A stretch of 34,957 bases of DNA from CAZFER01 sp964517495 (GCA_964517495.1 CAZFER010000066.1:1-34957); one strand, 5' to 3'. Positions 15,826 through 25,324 are shown, counted from the first letter of the stretch. The notes: generated from the sequence alone by a model not told the origin. Made by a program: numbers and translations.

Positions 15826-15863
15826 AAAGGATGGTGAACAGTAAAATTTTTTTGGCTAAATAC

Positions 15864-15898
15864 TTGCAATTTCCCTTATATGCAATTAACATTATATA
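15864..15898 (+). promoter_or_regulatory. RND operon promoter with second ArsR-like operator
   Basis: TTGCAA (15864-15869) and TAACAT (15887-15892) are spaced by 17 bp. They overlap TATATGCAATTAACATTATATA (15877-15898), which shares 15 of 22 positions with the arsR operator, including both outer half-sites TATAT and ATTATATA at the same spacing. I infer that the same repressor controls the exporter genes that start at 16017. Confidence 0.5.
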
Positions 15899-16016
15899 TA
15901 TGAAGGCTGGACGGATTCCCTCAAGTTTGAAATAATTAAACATGGGGGAAATGCTGATTCAAATAACGTTTTAACACAATCAATTCACACTAAAAAAATA
16001 AAGAGGGTTCATAACC

Positions 16017-18896
16017 ATGCAAAATCAAAATGAATCGTCAACAGCCCCAATGGACTTCGGGTTATCCATTGTCCGCTATTCGATAGATCATCCCAAACAA
16101 GTCACCGCCATTATGATCATATTGGCAATCCTTTTTATGGCGTTCATGCCGATGGTCAAAGTCGATACCGACCCGGAAAACATGCTGGCTGAAGATGAAG
16201 CGGTACGGGTGTTTCACAATCAAATGAAGAAGGAATTTTCCCTTTACGATATGGTGGTATTGGGGATTGTGAACGAAGAGCACCCGGATGGAGTTTTTAA
16301 TCCAGAAACCTTGTCCAGGATTTATGAACTAACCCAATTCGCAAAAACCTTACAATGGCCCGATCCCAACAACCCGGATAAACAGATTGGGGTGATCAAT
16401 GCCGATTTGTTAGCCCCTTCAACGGTTGACAATATCGAACAGGCTGGATTAGGAACAGTGCGGTTCGAATGGCTCATGTCAAAACCTCCGAAAACCCGGG
16501 AAGAGGCGTTGAATATACGTGACAATGCCCTGGATAACCCCCTTTTACGTAACACCTTGGTTTCGGAGGATGGCAAAGCACTTTGTCTTTATCTCCCCCT
16601 CGATCAAAAAGATTTATCCTACAGAGTCTATTCCGCATTGAAGGAAAAAATCAGTGAATTTTCCGGCGATGAGCGTTATTTCATCACCGGCTTGCCAGTG
16701 GCGGAAGATACGTTTGGTGTAGAGATGTTTATTCAAATGGCCATATCAGCCCCCCTGGCCATGCTGGTCATATTCCTATTAATGCTCTACTTTTTCCGTA
16801 AGTTGATATTGATCATAAGCCCCATGATCGTGGCGATGGTCTCAGTGATTTATGCGATGGGATTATTGATCGCCACCGGGAATACGGTCCATATCATGAG
16901 CTCAATGATACCCATCTTTGTCATGCCCATCGCGGTATTGGATTCAATCCATATCATTTCTGACTTTTTTGACCGCTATCCAAGAATCAAAGACCGGCGA
17001 AAAACCAGTCTCGATGTCATGCGGCATCTCTTTGTGCCCATGCTTTATACTTCCCTTACCTCGGCAGCGGGTTTTGCCTCGCTGGCTCTTACACCAATTC
17101 CGCCAGTACAAGTGTTCGGGATATTTGTTGCGTTTGGCGTCCTGGTCGCCTGGTTTTTGACGATTACGTTTATTCCCGCCTTTACCATGTTCATTAAAGA
17201 ATCGTCTTTGGAAAACTTTGGAATCCATGAAAATGAGGAAAGCCCGAAATCCCGCTTGACTTCATTTCTTCGTTGGATTGGTGGGGTAACCTACGCTCAG
17301 GCTAAATTAATATTAACAGTCACTTTGATCATTGTGATCCTGGCGATTTATGGTATCAGCAAAATCCAGATTAATGACAATCCGGTTAAATGGTTCACTG
17401 AAGGCCATCCCATCCGAGTGGCGGATAGAGTATTGAACGAGCACTTCGGGGGAACCTACATGGCTTATTTGGCGGTGGAGCCAGCCGGAACACCGGGGAC
17501 ACGGCAGGTTCAATCACTCGCAGAGAAAATCAAAAACGATATTCATCAAACCGTGGATGAGCAAAAAGAAGGCTTCCCAGAATTGGTGAACGCGGCCACC
17601 ACGGCCATAAGCCTGGTGGATGAAACAGCCCAAATGGCAGAGATCCCATCCGATTTCATTGATTCCTTAACCACGAAAATGGAAGTTCAAAAAGAGAGTG
17701 CGGAAGGTTTTGTGATCGATGCGTGGGATGAGTTAATCGCTGTGGTAGAACGGGCGGAACTTTCACTGCAAACATTTAAACGGCCGGATGTGCTCAAGTA
17801 TATTGCTCAAATACAGGATGCCCTACTAAAAACAGATGTGGTGGGTAAATCCAACTCGGTGGTGGATATTGTTAAAAAAGTGCATAAAGAATTGTTTGAA
17901 GGCGATGAAGCTCATTACACCATTCCTGATACCGCCCCAGCGGTTGCTCAAACCTTGATCTCCTTCCAAAACAGCCACAATCCCGATGACTTATGGCACA
18001 TGGTAACTCCTAATTATGATAAGGCGAGTATCTGGGTGCAATTAAAGAGTGGTGACAACAAGGACATGGAGAAGGTGGTGCAGGCTATCGAGAAATTCTT
18101 CAAAAATAACCCACCCCCCACACCATTACAACATCAATGGTTCGGAAAGACATACCTTAATATTGTCTGGCAGGACAAAATGGTCAGCGGGATGCTGGAG
18201 GCATTTCTGGGTAGTTTTATAATCGTATTTTTAATGATGACCGTCCTCTTCTCATCACCGTTGTGGGGGCTGTTGTCCATGATTCCACTTACCGTGACCA
18301 TTGGTTTTATTTATGGACTGATCGGTTATATCGGCAAGGATTATGATATGCCAGTCGCGGTACTTTCCTCGCTTACCCTTGGATTGGCGATTGATTTTGC
18401 CATTCACTTCCTTGCTCGTGGACGCGCCATGGTACTTGAATCCAAAGGCCGATGGGGTGATGTGGTGCAAAAGGTCTTTGCTGAACCAGCACGAGCGATT
18501 ACCCGCAACGTGATCGTGATTGCCGTTGGCTTCTTGCCGCTTTTGGCCGCTCCGTTAGTACCTTACAAAACGGTGGGAGTGTTCATCGCCACTATCCTGG
18601 CTGTATCAGGGATTGGAACCTTGTTGATTCTGCCCGCTTTGGTAACCGTACTGGAAAAATGGTTATTCAGAGAAACCGCCGTGGAACGATTGAGCTGTAA
18701 TTGTGTGGTGTGTATCACCACCTCAGTATTGGCCGTTTTGTTTATCGCCATCAATCTTCACCAGTTTTTTGAGATGAGCTGGTCCGCATTAACCTGGCTC
18801 AGCGTGGTGCTGATCCCGGTCATGGTGGTCAGTTGTTCGTTCTTATCTCGTCGAACCGCATGTAAAATTGAACAAGAGACTACAACAAAGGAGTAA
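16017..18896 (+). CDS. RND-superfamily (MMPL-type) exporter
   Basis: This 959-residue inner-membrane pump has the two-fold RND plan: helix 1 (about 32-52), a large periplasmic loop, a five-helix bundle (about 235-400), a sixth helix near 430-450, a second long loop (about 450-720), and a final bundle (about 720-880) with a sterol-sensing-like character. IPIFVMPIAVLDSIHIISDF in the first bundle and SSLTLGLAIDFAIHFLAR in the second carry the conserved acidic residues of proton-driven RND pumps. A C-terminal extension adds two helices and an unusual CNCVVC. The LolA-like and barrel proteins downstream complete a known three-gene pattern for export of lipid-like cargo. Confidence 0.88.
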   Translation: MQNQNESSTAPMDFGLSIVRYSIDHPKQVTAIMIILAILFMAFMPMVKVDTDPENMLAEDEAVRVFHNQMKKEFSLYDMVVLGIVNEEHPDGVFNPETLSRIYELTQFAKTLQWPDPNNPDKQIGVINADLLAPSTVDNIEQAGLGTVRFEWLMSKPPKTREEALNIRDNALDNPLLRNTLVSEDGKALCLYLPLDQKDLSYRVYSALKEKISEFSGDERYFITGLPVAEDTFGVEMFIQMAISAPLAMLVIFLLMLYFFRKLILIISPMIVAMVSVIYAMGLLIATGNTVHIMSSMIPIFVMPIAVLDSIHIISDFFDRYPRIKDRRKTSLDVMRHLFVPMLYTSLTSAAGFASLALTPIPPVQVFGIFVAFGVLVAWFLTITFIPAFTMFIKESSLENFGIHENEESPKSRLTSFLRWIGGVTYAQAKLILTVTLIIVILAIYGISKIQINDNPVKWFTEGHPIRVADRVLNEHFGGTYMAYLAVEPAGTPGTRQVQSLAEKIKNDIHQTVDEQKEGFPELVNAATTAISLVDETAQMAEIPSDFIDSLTTKMEVQKESAEGFVIDAWDELIAVVERAELSLQTFKRPDVLKYIAQIQDALLKTDVVGKSNSVVDIVKKVHKELFEGDEAHYTIPDTAPAVAQTLISFQNSHNPDDLWHMVTPNYDKASIWVQLKSGDNKDMEKVVQAIEKFFKNNPPPTPLQHQWFGKTYLNIVWQDKMVSGMLEAFLGSFIIVFLMMTVLFSSPLWGLLSMIPLTVTIGFIYGLIGYIGKDYDMPVAVLSSLTLGLAIDFAIHFLARGRAMVLESKGRWGDVVQKVFAEPARAITRNVIVIAVGFLPLLAAPLVPYKTVGVFIATILAVSGIGTLLILPALVTVLEKWLFRETAVERLSCNCVVCITTSVLAVLFIAINLHQFFEMSWSALTWLSVVLIPVMVVSCSFLSRRTACKIEQETTTKE

Positions 18897-18901
18897 CAAA
18901 A

Positions 18902-19714
18902 ATGAAAACCTTTAGAATGACAATCGTCTTATCTCTTCTCGTTATCATGGCAGTTTGGTCTTTTCCGAATGCGACAGCGCAGGACAAAGCCCCATCGGTT
19001 GATGAAATTGTCGATAAAGCCAACCATGTCGCCTACTATCAAGGCAAAACCGGGCGCGCGGATGTAAAGATGACCATCACCGATTCACAAGACCGCACCC
19101 GCAATCGGGAATTTACCATCCTGCGCCGCAATCAGGATGACAAGGATGGCGAACAGCGCTTTTATGTGTATTTTCACCGTCCCGCCGATGTGCGCAAAAT
19201 GGTGTTCCTGGTCTGGAAGCATATGGATAAAGATGATGACCGCTGGCTGTATCTGCCTGACCTCGATTTAGTCAAACGAATCGCTGCCGGTGATAAACGT
19301 ACCAGTTTTGTCGGTTCAACCTTCTTCTATGAAGATGTGTCGGGACGCAATCCTGACTTGGATAACCATGAACTGGCGGAAACCACGGATACCTATTATG
19401 TGTTAAAAAGCACACCAAAACATCCCGAGGATGTTGAATTTGCTTATTATAAAAACTGGATTCACAAGAGCACATTTATCCCAGTGCAAACCAAATACTA
19501 CGATGAAAATGACAAGGAATATCGTGTTTACACTGCAAAAAAAGTGGAAAATATTCAAGACCTTCCAACAGTCGTGCAGGCTGAAATGAAAGACCTGCGT
19601 TCTGGTACCACGACAGTAAACGAATATTCAAACGTGAAGTATAATGTGGAATTACCGGAAGATATTTTCACCGAACGCTATCTTAGAAACGCCCCGAGGA
19701 AATATTTACGATGA
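18902..19714 (+). CDS. LolA-like outer-membrane lipoprotein-sorting protein
   Basis: This 270-residue periplasmic protein has a signal peptide (about 1-26, ending NATAQ) and a LolA/LolB-type beta-cup domain. SVDEIVDKANHVAYYQGKTG marks the start of the domain, and RDDRW-like DDDRWLYLPDLDLVKRI is typical of the group that accompanies RND pumps. Such proteins carry a hydrophobic ligand between membranes. It starts 5 bases after the pump stop behind AAAGGAG, and its stop overlaps the barrel gene start (ATGA, 19711-19714). Confidence 0.87.
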   Translation: MKTFRMTIVLSLLVIMAVWSFPNATAQDKAPSVDEIVDKANHVAYYQGKTGRADVKMTITDSQDRTRNREFTILRRNQDDKDGEQRFYVYFHRPADVRKMVFLVWKHMDKDDDRWLYLPDLDLVKRIAAGDKRTSFVGSTFFYEDVSGRNPDLDNHELAETTDTYYVLKSTPKHPEDVEFAYYKNWIHKSTFIPVQTKYYDENDKEYRVYTAKKVENIQDLPTVVQAEMKDLRSGTTTVNEYSNVKYNVELPEDIFTERYLRNAPRKYLR

Positions 19715-21240
19715 CTATCTCATCTTCGATTCGCATCGTCATTTTGCTGGTTTGTATGAGTTTCTCTTCTGTGGTTTACTCACAAGACTCTGAAGCTCCT
19801 CCCTTGCCGGCAGGGCTTGAGTCACCTGCCCAGGAACAAACAAGAAGCGATGATGGACCACCCTTGCCTGCCGGCTTGGGTGACTCAACCTCCAAACCGT
19901 CTGAACCCGATTCTCCCCCTCTCCCCTCTGGATTGGGGGAGTCGTCTGATGCGGATGGGCCAGCATTGCCGGAAGGACTTGGAGCGGACCCAATTGAATC
20001 TTCGACAGATGAATCAGTAGAAATATCTACCAGTGGTCTTTTTAGTGAAGGACAGCTTTTAGGCTTTCCCATACACGGATTTTGGGATACTCGCTTTGGC
20101 ATGCGAACCCAGGATGATCCGGCTATCTCCGATGATTTATCCATTGGAGAATCGCGCTTACAGCTGGAAACAGAAAAGGCGTTCCACGATTTTGTATTTC
20201 AAGTATCAAGCGATTTTTATTATGACGGCGTGATTGATAATTGGGAAACTGATCTGCGGACTGTCAATGTATTTTATTCACCATTGGACTTTATGGATGT
20301 GCGTGTTGGCCGCCAAATTTTAACCTGGGGAACTGGGGATATGATTTTTATCAATGATCTCTTCCCCAAAGACTGGCAATCATTCTTTATCGGACGTGAT
20401 GTGGAATATTTAAAAGCACCGTCTGATGCACTTAGGACCAATGTCTATACCGATCTGGTTAATATTGATTTTGTCTACGTGCCCCAGTTTGATTCCGACC
20501 GCTATATTTCCGGAGAGCGCTTGAGCTATTGGAGCGATTCGCTGGGAAGCCGTGCCGGTGAATTGAATCCCGTGGCTGTCAATGATCCGGATGAGTGGTT
20601 TCATGACGACGAATTTGCCTTTCGCCTCCACCGGATGATTTCCTCCCACGAATTGGCTGTTTACGGTTACGACGGTTATTGGAAAAGCCCGGGGGGAATG
20701 AATCCTGCCAATGGATTTGCGATTTTCCCCGAATTATCAGCGTATGGCGCCAGCCTGCGAGGTAATGTCCTTCAGGGGATCGGAAATATCGAGATTGGAT
20801 ATTACCACTCGAAAGATGATCCACACGGAGATGATCCCTTTATCAAAAACAGCGAGTTCCGCTTTTTACTTGGCTATGAACAGGAGATTGCCAAGGATTT
20901 CACCGCCGCGCTGCAATATTACCTTGAATACATGATGGACTATGACAACTATCGGCAAACCTTGCCCGCTGGCATCCGCGCACGCGATGAAGATCGCCAT
21001 GTCATCACCCTTCGCTTGACCAAACTATTGCTTGAACAGGATCTCACCTTGTCCTTGTTTGCCTACCTAAGCCCCTCGGATAAGGATACCTATCTCCGCG
21101 CCAAGGCGAGCTACAAAGTCACCGACCGCTGGTTAACTGAAATCGGCTCCAACATCTTCCTCGGCGATGACAATCATACCTTCTTCGGACAGTTTGAACG
21201 CAACACCAATGTATACGCAGGAGTGAGGTATTCGTTTTGA
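19711..21240 (+). CDS. Outer-membrane beta-barrel protein (DUF1302-like) with Pro-rich N-terminal repeats
   Basis: This 509-residue protein has a signal peptide (about 1-25), a disordered linker and a barrel. The linker (about 28-95) carries four PPLPxGLG-type repeats, near residues 30, 50, 69 and 84, separated by acidic Ser/Asp-rich spacers. From about residue 115 on, alternating polar/aromatic strands (for example GFWDTRFGMRTQ, VRVGRQILTWGTGDMIF) fit a porin-like barrel of the DUF1302/alginate-export type, and the chain ends in RYSF with a C-terminal Phe, a signal for barrel insertion. It is the third member of the exporter operon and probably the outer-membrane exit or acceptor. Confidence 0.83.
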   Translation: MTISSSIRIVILLVCMSFSSVVYSQDSEAPPLPAGLESPAQEQTRSDDGPPLPAGLGDSTSKPSEPDSPPLPSGLGESSDADGPALPEGLGADPIESSTDESVEISTSGLFSEGQLLGFPIHGFWDTRFGMRTQDDPAISDDLSIGESRLQLETEKAFHDFVFQVSSDFYYDGVIDNWETDLRTVNVFYSPLDFMDVRVGRQILTWGTGDMIFINDLFPKDWQSFFIGRDVEYLKAPSDALRTNVYTDLVNIDFVYVPQFDSDRYISGERLSYWSDSLGSRAGELNPVAVNDPDEWFHDDEFAFRLHRMISSHELAVYGYDGYWKSPGGMNPANGFAIFPELSAYGASLRGNVLQGIGNIEIGYYHSKDDPHGDDPFIKNSEFRFLLGYEQEIAKDFTAALQYYLEYMMDYDNYRQTLPAGIRARDEDRHVITLRLTKLLLEQDLTLSLFAYLSPSDKDTYLRAKASYKVTDRWLTEIGSNIFLGDDNHTFFGQFERNTNVYAGVRYSF

Positions 21241-21453
21241 AAATATTAAGGATCGATGTAAAATATTTTAATATTGTAAGGTATATAGAAATTGCTGTGT
21301 CTACATACCACATGATTCGTGATCGACTTCCTAAAAGTGTTTCTCCTTAATTGTATGAGAGATATACTTCTTGGTATATTTATCCAGCACGATGATTCAT
21401 CCTTGGTGGATATTGGACCCGCGGTGAGGAAAGAGAAGAATATCTCGGGCATG

Positions 21454-22365
21454 TTAGGTACCTCCCCCAAACACCTCCCGCAAAGCCTCCTCAATCGGCG
21501 TCAACTGCAGCGCATGCGCCGTTTGAATACGTTCGCTATTTAGCGCAACATCCGCGGCGCGGGGGTAGCCGGTGTCGAAATCGGCGAGTTTAACGGAGTT
21601 GATATTCTTCTCGTCATAACCGCGTAATTTCACCAGGCGCTTGCCGAAATCTTCACGTGAAATTTTCTCCGGCCCTCCAATGTGGTAGATTCGATGCTGG
21701 CCGACTTTATCAATCAGCGAACTAACCGCATGGACGATATCCATAACATAAACCGGCGTGCGGAATTCATCACTAAACAGATTAAGCGTCTCACCATTCT
21801 TTAAGGTATTATCCATCCATTGCACGAATGAACCTTTCCCGCTTGCCGTAGGGGGGCCAAAGATCAAGGCTGGCCGCAGGATAACATGATGATTACGCGC
21901 CATACGCTGCACCGTCTGTTCGGCCATCCGTTTGGTTCGGCCATATTGGCTGATGGGCTTGGGCGTATCAGCTTCATGGTAGGGGGCATTTTGCCCGTCA
22001 AAAACAAGGTCGGTGGATATATAAATAATCAACGCCTCTTTGTTTGGCAGAGCATCAAGCAAGCGCATGGTGCCGGTAACATTGATTTGAGTCGCTTTGG
22101 TTTTGGATTCCTCACATTCCCTGGGATTGGCCAAAGCCGCAGTGTGGACCACCACCTCGGGCTCGAATGATTTGAAGGCTTGTTTAATCGTGCTTTCCTG
22201 CAATAAATTCATCTTCAGGCTTTGACAGTGGGGAATTCCAACCCGATGGGTAGAGTGAGTGAAAGCCACCTTATGCACTTTGCTGAGTTGCGAGGCCAAA
22301 TGCCACCCCAAAAAACCGCTTCCACCGGTGACGAGTACGTTCTTTTTGCTTGAAATATGTTTCAT
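21454..22365 (-). CDS. SDR-family dTDP-4-dehydrorhamnose reductase-like protein
   Basis: This 303-residue protein starts at ATG 22365, which overlaps the mazG stop as ATGA. An upstream in-frame start at 22416 would lie inside mazG. NAD(P) binding is shown by VTGGSGFLGWHLA near the start. The catalytic residues are in YISTDLVFDG (Ser/Thr) and YGRTKRMAEQ (YxxxK). The order of elements (HTAALANPRECEESK, then the Thr-Asp-Val/Leu-Phe-Asp-Gly motif) is that of RmlD, which makes dTDP-L-rhamnose for surface polysaccharides. No rmlA, B or C is nearby, so the substrate may differ. Confidence 0.82.
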   Translation of the reverse strand: MKHISSKKNVLVTGGSGFLGWHLASQLSKVHKVAFTHSTHRVGIPHCQSLKMNLLQESTIKQAFKSFEPEVVVHTAALANPRECEESKTKATQINVTGTMRLLDALPNKEALIIYISTDLVFDGQNAPYHEADTPKPISQYGRTKRMAEQTVQRMARNHHVILRPALIFGPPTASGKGSFVQWMDNTLKNGETLNLFSDEFRTPVYVMDIVHAVSSLIDKVGQHRIYHIGGPEKISREDFGKRLVKLRGYDEKNINSVKLADFDTGYPRAADVALNSERIQTAHALQLTPIEEALREVFGGGT

Positions 22366-23177
22366 GATTGATCCACCGCCTGTCCTTTTTTCTCGATTTG
22401 CTTGGCTTCCTCCCAAAGGGCGTCCATCTCTTCCAGCGAGGCGTCCTCCAATGTTTTCCCTGCCTGTTTGGTTTGCCTTTCGATATAATTGAATCGCCGA
22501 CTGAATTTACGATTGGTTTTGGCCAGTGCTTGTTCCGGATCAACATCAACATAGCGCGCCACATTCACCAGCGCAAAAAGCAGGTCCCCCAGTTCTTCCT
22601 CCACTTTTTGACGATGCTCCTCTGAGCGCGCCTCGCGAAATTCCTGCCATTCCTCCTCAAATTTCTCAAACACCTCTTCAATCTGCTGCCAATCAAAACC
22701 CACTCCCGAAACACGCTCCTGAATCCGATGAGCCTGCATCAAGGCTGGCAGGTGGATGGGGATGCCGTCGAGTATGGATTTCCGCTCCGGTTTTTCCTTC
22801 TTTTTATCGGTCTCCCAATTGCGCAACACCTCTTCAGCCGAATGGGCATCCCGGTCACCAAAAACATGGGGATGGCGGCTGATAAGTTTCTCGCAGATTT
22901 TCTTGACCACATCATCGATGGTAAAACGGCCTTCCTCTTCCGCGATGCGGGCATGAAAAACCACCTGCAGCAACACATCACCGCATTCCTCGATGATGGC
23001 CTGATCGTCCTTCGCATCAATGCTTTCGATCAGTTCATACGCCTCTTCAAGCATATATTTCTTCAACGTTTCGTGGGTCTGTTCGTTGTCCCAGGGGCAC
23101 CCCTCCGGTGAACGGAGTTTGGCCATGATGGCAACCAGATCCTCAAACGTTTCTTTTTGTGGGGTTCTATCCTCCAT
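22362..23177 (-). CDS. mazG: Nucleoside triphosphate pyrophosphohydrolase MazG
   Basis: This 271-residue cytosolic enzyme hydrolyses NTPs to NMP and PPi and so cleans nucleotide pools. It has two MazG domains. In the N-terminal one, SPEGCPWDNEQTHETLKKYM is followed by EEAYELIE and EECGDVLLQV, the Mg-binding acidic set. In the C-terminal one, the set is EEEWQEF and EEELGDLLFALVNVAR, then ALAKTNRKFSRRF. The start at 23177 follows AAAGGA; an ATG eight codons upstream is less well placed. It is translationally coupled to the reductase that follows. Confidence 0.93.
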   Translation of the reverse strand: MEDRTPQKETFEDLVAIMAKLRSPEGCPWDNEQTHETLKKYMLEEAYELIESIDAKDDQAIIEECGDVLLQVVFHARIAEEEGRFTIDDVVKKICEKLISRHPHVFGDRDAHSAEEVLRNWETDKKKEKPERKSILDGIPIHLPALMQAHRIQERVSGVGFDWQQIEEVFEKFEEEWQEFREARSEEHRQKVEEELGDLLFALVNVARYVDVDPEQALAKTNRKFSRRFNYIERQTKQAGKTLEDASLEEMDALWEEAKQIEKKGQAVDQS

Positions 23178-23257
23178 GTGCCGTCCTTTGGAAAAAATCA
23201 TGGTATACTATGTATTGAACTATAGCACGAAGATGGCCAAAAGGAGAACCGCCGATC

Positions 23258-23926
23258 ATGATACACGTTCAGCGCCTGCTCCACATTCTTACGATTGCCT
23301 GTGTTATTTGGATCGCAAGCGCAACGGCCGCTCATGCGGATCTGGTGATCTTTCACAACGGTGATTTCAAGTTCGGTAATGTCCAGGTCCACAACGCCTC
23401 AAAAGAGGTATGGATCGATGCCGATGGTGAAATCAAACGCTATTGGGAACGGCAAGTGCGGGATATTATCCGCGATGTCGGTCCCCCCCAACATGGTGAA
23501 GTTTTACAGTTACCGGGCTTTGTTTACTCCACCACACCCACGATACCCAGTGTGACCGCCCCGATAACGCATCGAAATGTGTTGAAAAGTGGAAACGAGG
23601 ACGAGCGCGAAATCGCCTTTGACGTGGAGGATGGCTTTGATGTCAACACCATTCACCTAATGGGGGCAAGGTATGGTTTCTTTAACCGCCCCGGCTCCTA
23701 CCTTGTCCTTATCCTGGAAAACATCCAAACCACCAGCTGGAAGGGAACCCAATTCCGCCTTACTTTCTATGGTGAAGACGATAAATTACTGGCATCCAAA
23801 GACTTTTACGTATGGAACCTGGCAGGTAGCAACCAAAAGCTAATCCCCAAAATCGTCAAAAACATCGCCATCCCCGATGTCCCCTATAATATGATCCAAC
23901 GAATACGCCTGGTGAGGAAGTTTTAG
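23258..23926 (+). CDS. Secreted protein of unknown function
   Basis: This 222-residue protein starts with a signal peptide (about 1-28, cleavage near AHA-D). The short region after it (DLVIFHNGDFKFGNVQVHNA) resembles the nick-like beta strands seen in small periplasmic proteins that recur in this kind of genome. A longer C-terminal part (about 95-222) is beta-rich, with PGSYLVLILENIQ and FRLTFYGEDD, probably a jelly-roll or C2-like sandwich. I do not recognise the family. AAAGGAG precedes the start, and the gene is divergent from mazG. Confidence 0.75.
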   Translation: MIHVQRLLHILTIACVIWIASATAAHADLVIFHNGDFKFGNVQVHNASKEVWIDADGEIKRYWERQVRDIIRDVGPPQHGEVLQLPGFVYSTTPTIPSVTAPITHRNVLKSGNEDEREIAFDVEDGFDVNTIHLMGARYGFFNRPGSYLVLILENIQTTSWKGTQFRLTFYGEDDKLLASKDFYVWNLAGSNQKLIPKIVKNIAIPDVPYNMIQRIRLVRKF

Positions 23927-23946
23927 ATATTTTTAGGCAGCAAGGC

Positions 23947-24648
23947 TTAACTCGGCTTCATACAAACACATTTCAATTTCTCGGTCGATAACCCAATCAT
24001 CATCATGATAGCGGGTGGGGGAATATTCAAGTATCTGTAGTAAAATTCTTGCCGTAGTTCTTCAATTAAAACTGGGTTTGATGAAGGAACCACATTGTAA
24101 GAACGAGTGGCTTTGTCAATTTCTTTAAGTTCACCATACACATGAGTTAATAGGATATTGGTCGTAACGGTTCGTTGAGTTTCTTCTATTGCTTCAAGGA
24201 TTAATTTTGCTTCCTCATACTCCGCTTTATTTAGCCTTGTTATTGTCAAGGCAGATCGGAAGTATTTTCGACTTAGTATATATGGACAATCATTAATCCC
24301 ATTTTCAAACACTTGGATGGCTTTATCGTAGTTACCTATTTTCAATTCAATCATACCTCGCATATGAAAACCAATCCAATCCCCTAATGTAATTAGATTT
24401 TCTTTAGGTAATAAATCTAAGGCCGCTTCATCATACTGCATGGATGCTAAAAGCCATGCGCATCGTCTTTTCTCCGCATCTTGGAGTGAATCCTGATATC
24501 GAGAATCCAATGCGTTTTTTTCTTCAGGTTGTTCAGCGATATCGACATTGGGATATAGGCTGGGACGCCCACAATGCGGACAACATGTTAACGAACGTGA
24601 AAAAGGAAATGTACATGAATTGCAGTTACGTATACCAACGGATGACAT
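23947..24648 (-). CDS. Zinc-ribbon protein with TPR-like helices
   Basis: This is a 233-residue cytosolic protein without a signal peptide. The N-terminus has a zinc ribbon: CNSC (Cys9, Cys12) and CPHC (Cys23, Cys26), with an extra Cys22. The rest is helical, with TPR-like hairpins (for example GNYDKAIQVFENGINDCPYI and KAEYEEAKLILEAIEETQRT, then GELKEIDKATRSYNVVP). It probably mediates protein contacts; the specific role is unknown. The C-terminus after about residue 215 looks irregular (CVCMKPS). It has a weak ribosome site and converges with the secreted protein gene. Confidence 0.7.
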   Translation of the reverse strand: MSSVGIRNCNSCTFPFSRSLTCCPHCGRPSLYPNVDIAEQPEEKNALDSRYQDSLQDAEKRRCAWLLASMQYDEAALDLLPKENLITLGDWIGFHMRGMIELKIGNYDKAIQVFENGINDCPYILSRKYFRSALTITRLNKAEYEEAKLILEAIEETQRTVTTNILLTHVYGELKEIDKATRSYNVVPSSNPVLIEELRQEFYYRYLNIPPPAIMMMIGLSTEKLKCVCMKPS

Positions 24649-24749
24649 GAGATCACTCAGCCCAGATTGATTTAAAATATAAAACTACTTTAAAAAGTAC
24701 GAGAACATAAAATAATTCACATGTCAAGAGAAAACGCAACTTCTTTCAC

Positions 24750-25283
24750 TCACCCATGCAACCGATAAGCCACTTCCGCCACCCGCTTGCCCAAATGCCT
24801 CGCCACCGCAAGATCCTCCTTGGGCATCATACTCGGATGAAGCCCTTGCACCGTTGAACCAACCCCGTGCGAATACCCCAGCCCCTTATTCTCGGGAATC
24901 CCTTTCGGGGGAAGGCTCACCAATGTCATCCCCAACTGAAACATGGTGATCAGCATCGCCAGGATGGCAAACTCCTTATCGCCATGCAGGGTACTGCTAC
25001 TGGTAAACGCCGAACCAACCGTTCCGGGAATACCCCCATTGATCCAAATCGGGCTGATAATCTCATCCATAAATGTTTTCATGGGGGCGCTCACATTCCC
25101 CATATGGGTGGGTGAACCGAGTATCATCCCCTGGCAGCCGGTAACATGTTCAGGTCGGGCCTGCTCACAGGTGATGATCCGGGACGTGCAACCCCCAACC
25201 GTGTTAACGCCCTCGGCAACCGATTCCGCCAATCTTTCCGTATGCCCCCTGACGCTGTGATAAATAATATGGATAACAGCCAT
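24750..25283 (-). CDS. Flavodoxin-like NAD(P)H:quinone oxidoreductase (WrbA family)
   Basis: This 177-residue FMN protein carries out two-electron reduction of quinones. Its phosphate-binding loop, YHSVRGHTERLAESVAEG (about 8-25), is in the expected place. GSPTHMGNVSAPMKTFMD (about 56-73) and GTVGSAFTSSSTLHGDKE (about 86-103) are the next FMN-contacting segments. The length fits the short flavodoxin group, slightly shorter than E. coli WrbA (198). AAAGGA lies before the ATG. No partner gene is apparent. Confidence 0.87.
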   Translation of the reverse strand: MAVIHIIYHSVRGHTERLAESVAEGVNTVGGCTSRIITCEQARPEHVTGCQGMILGSPTHMGNVSAPMKTFMDEIISPIWINGGIPGTVGSAFTSSSTLHGDKEFAILAMLITMFQLGMTLVSLPPKGIPENKGLGYSHGVGSTVQGLHPSMMPKEDLAVARHLGKRVAEVAYRLHG

Positions 25284-25324
25284 TGCTTGATCCTTTAATT
25301 TATAGTTTTCATTGATTAAAGACG

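Noticed and set aside
21246..21494. Minus-strand frame between the barrel gene and the reductase
   Set aside because: It overlaps the reductase in another frame, has irregular composition and lacks a ribosome site.
22259..23111. Several long plus-strand frames opposite mazG
   Set aside because: Antisense shadows of a well-conserved two-domain MazG gene.
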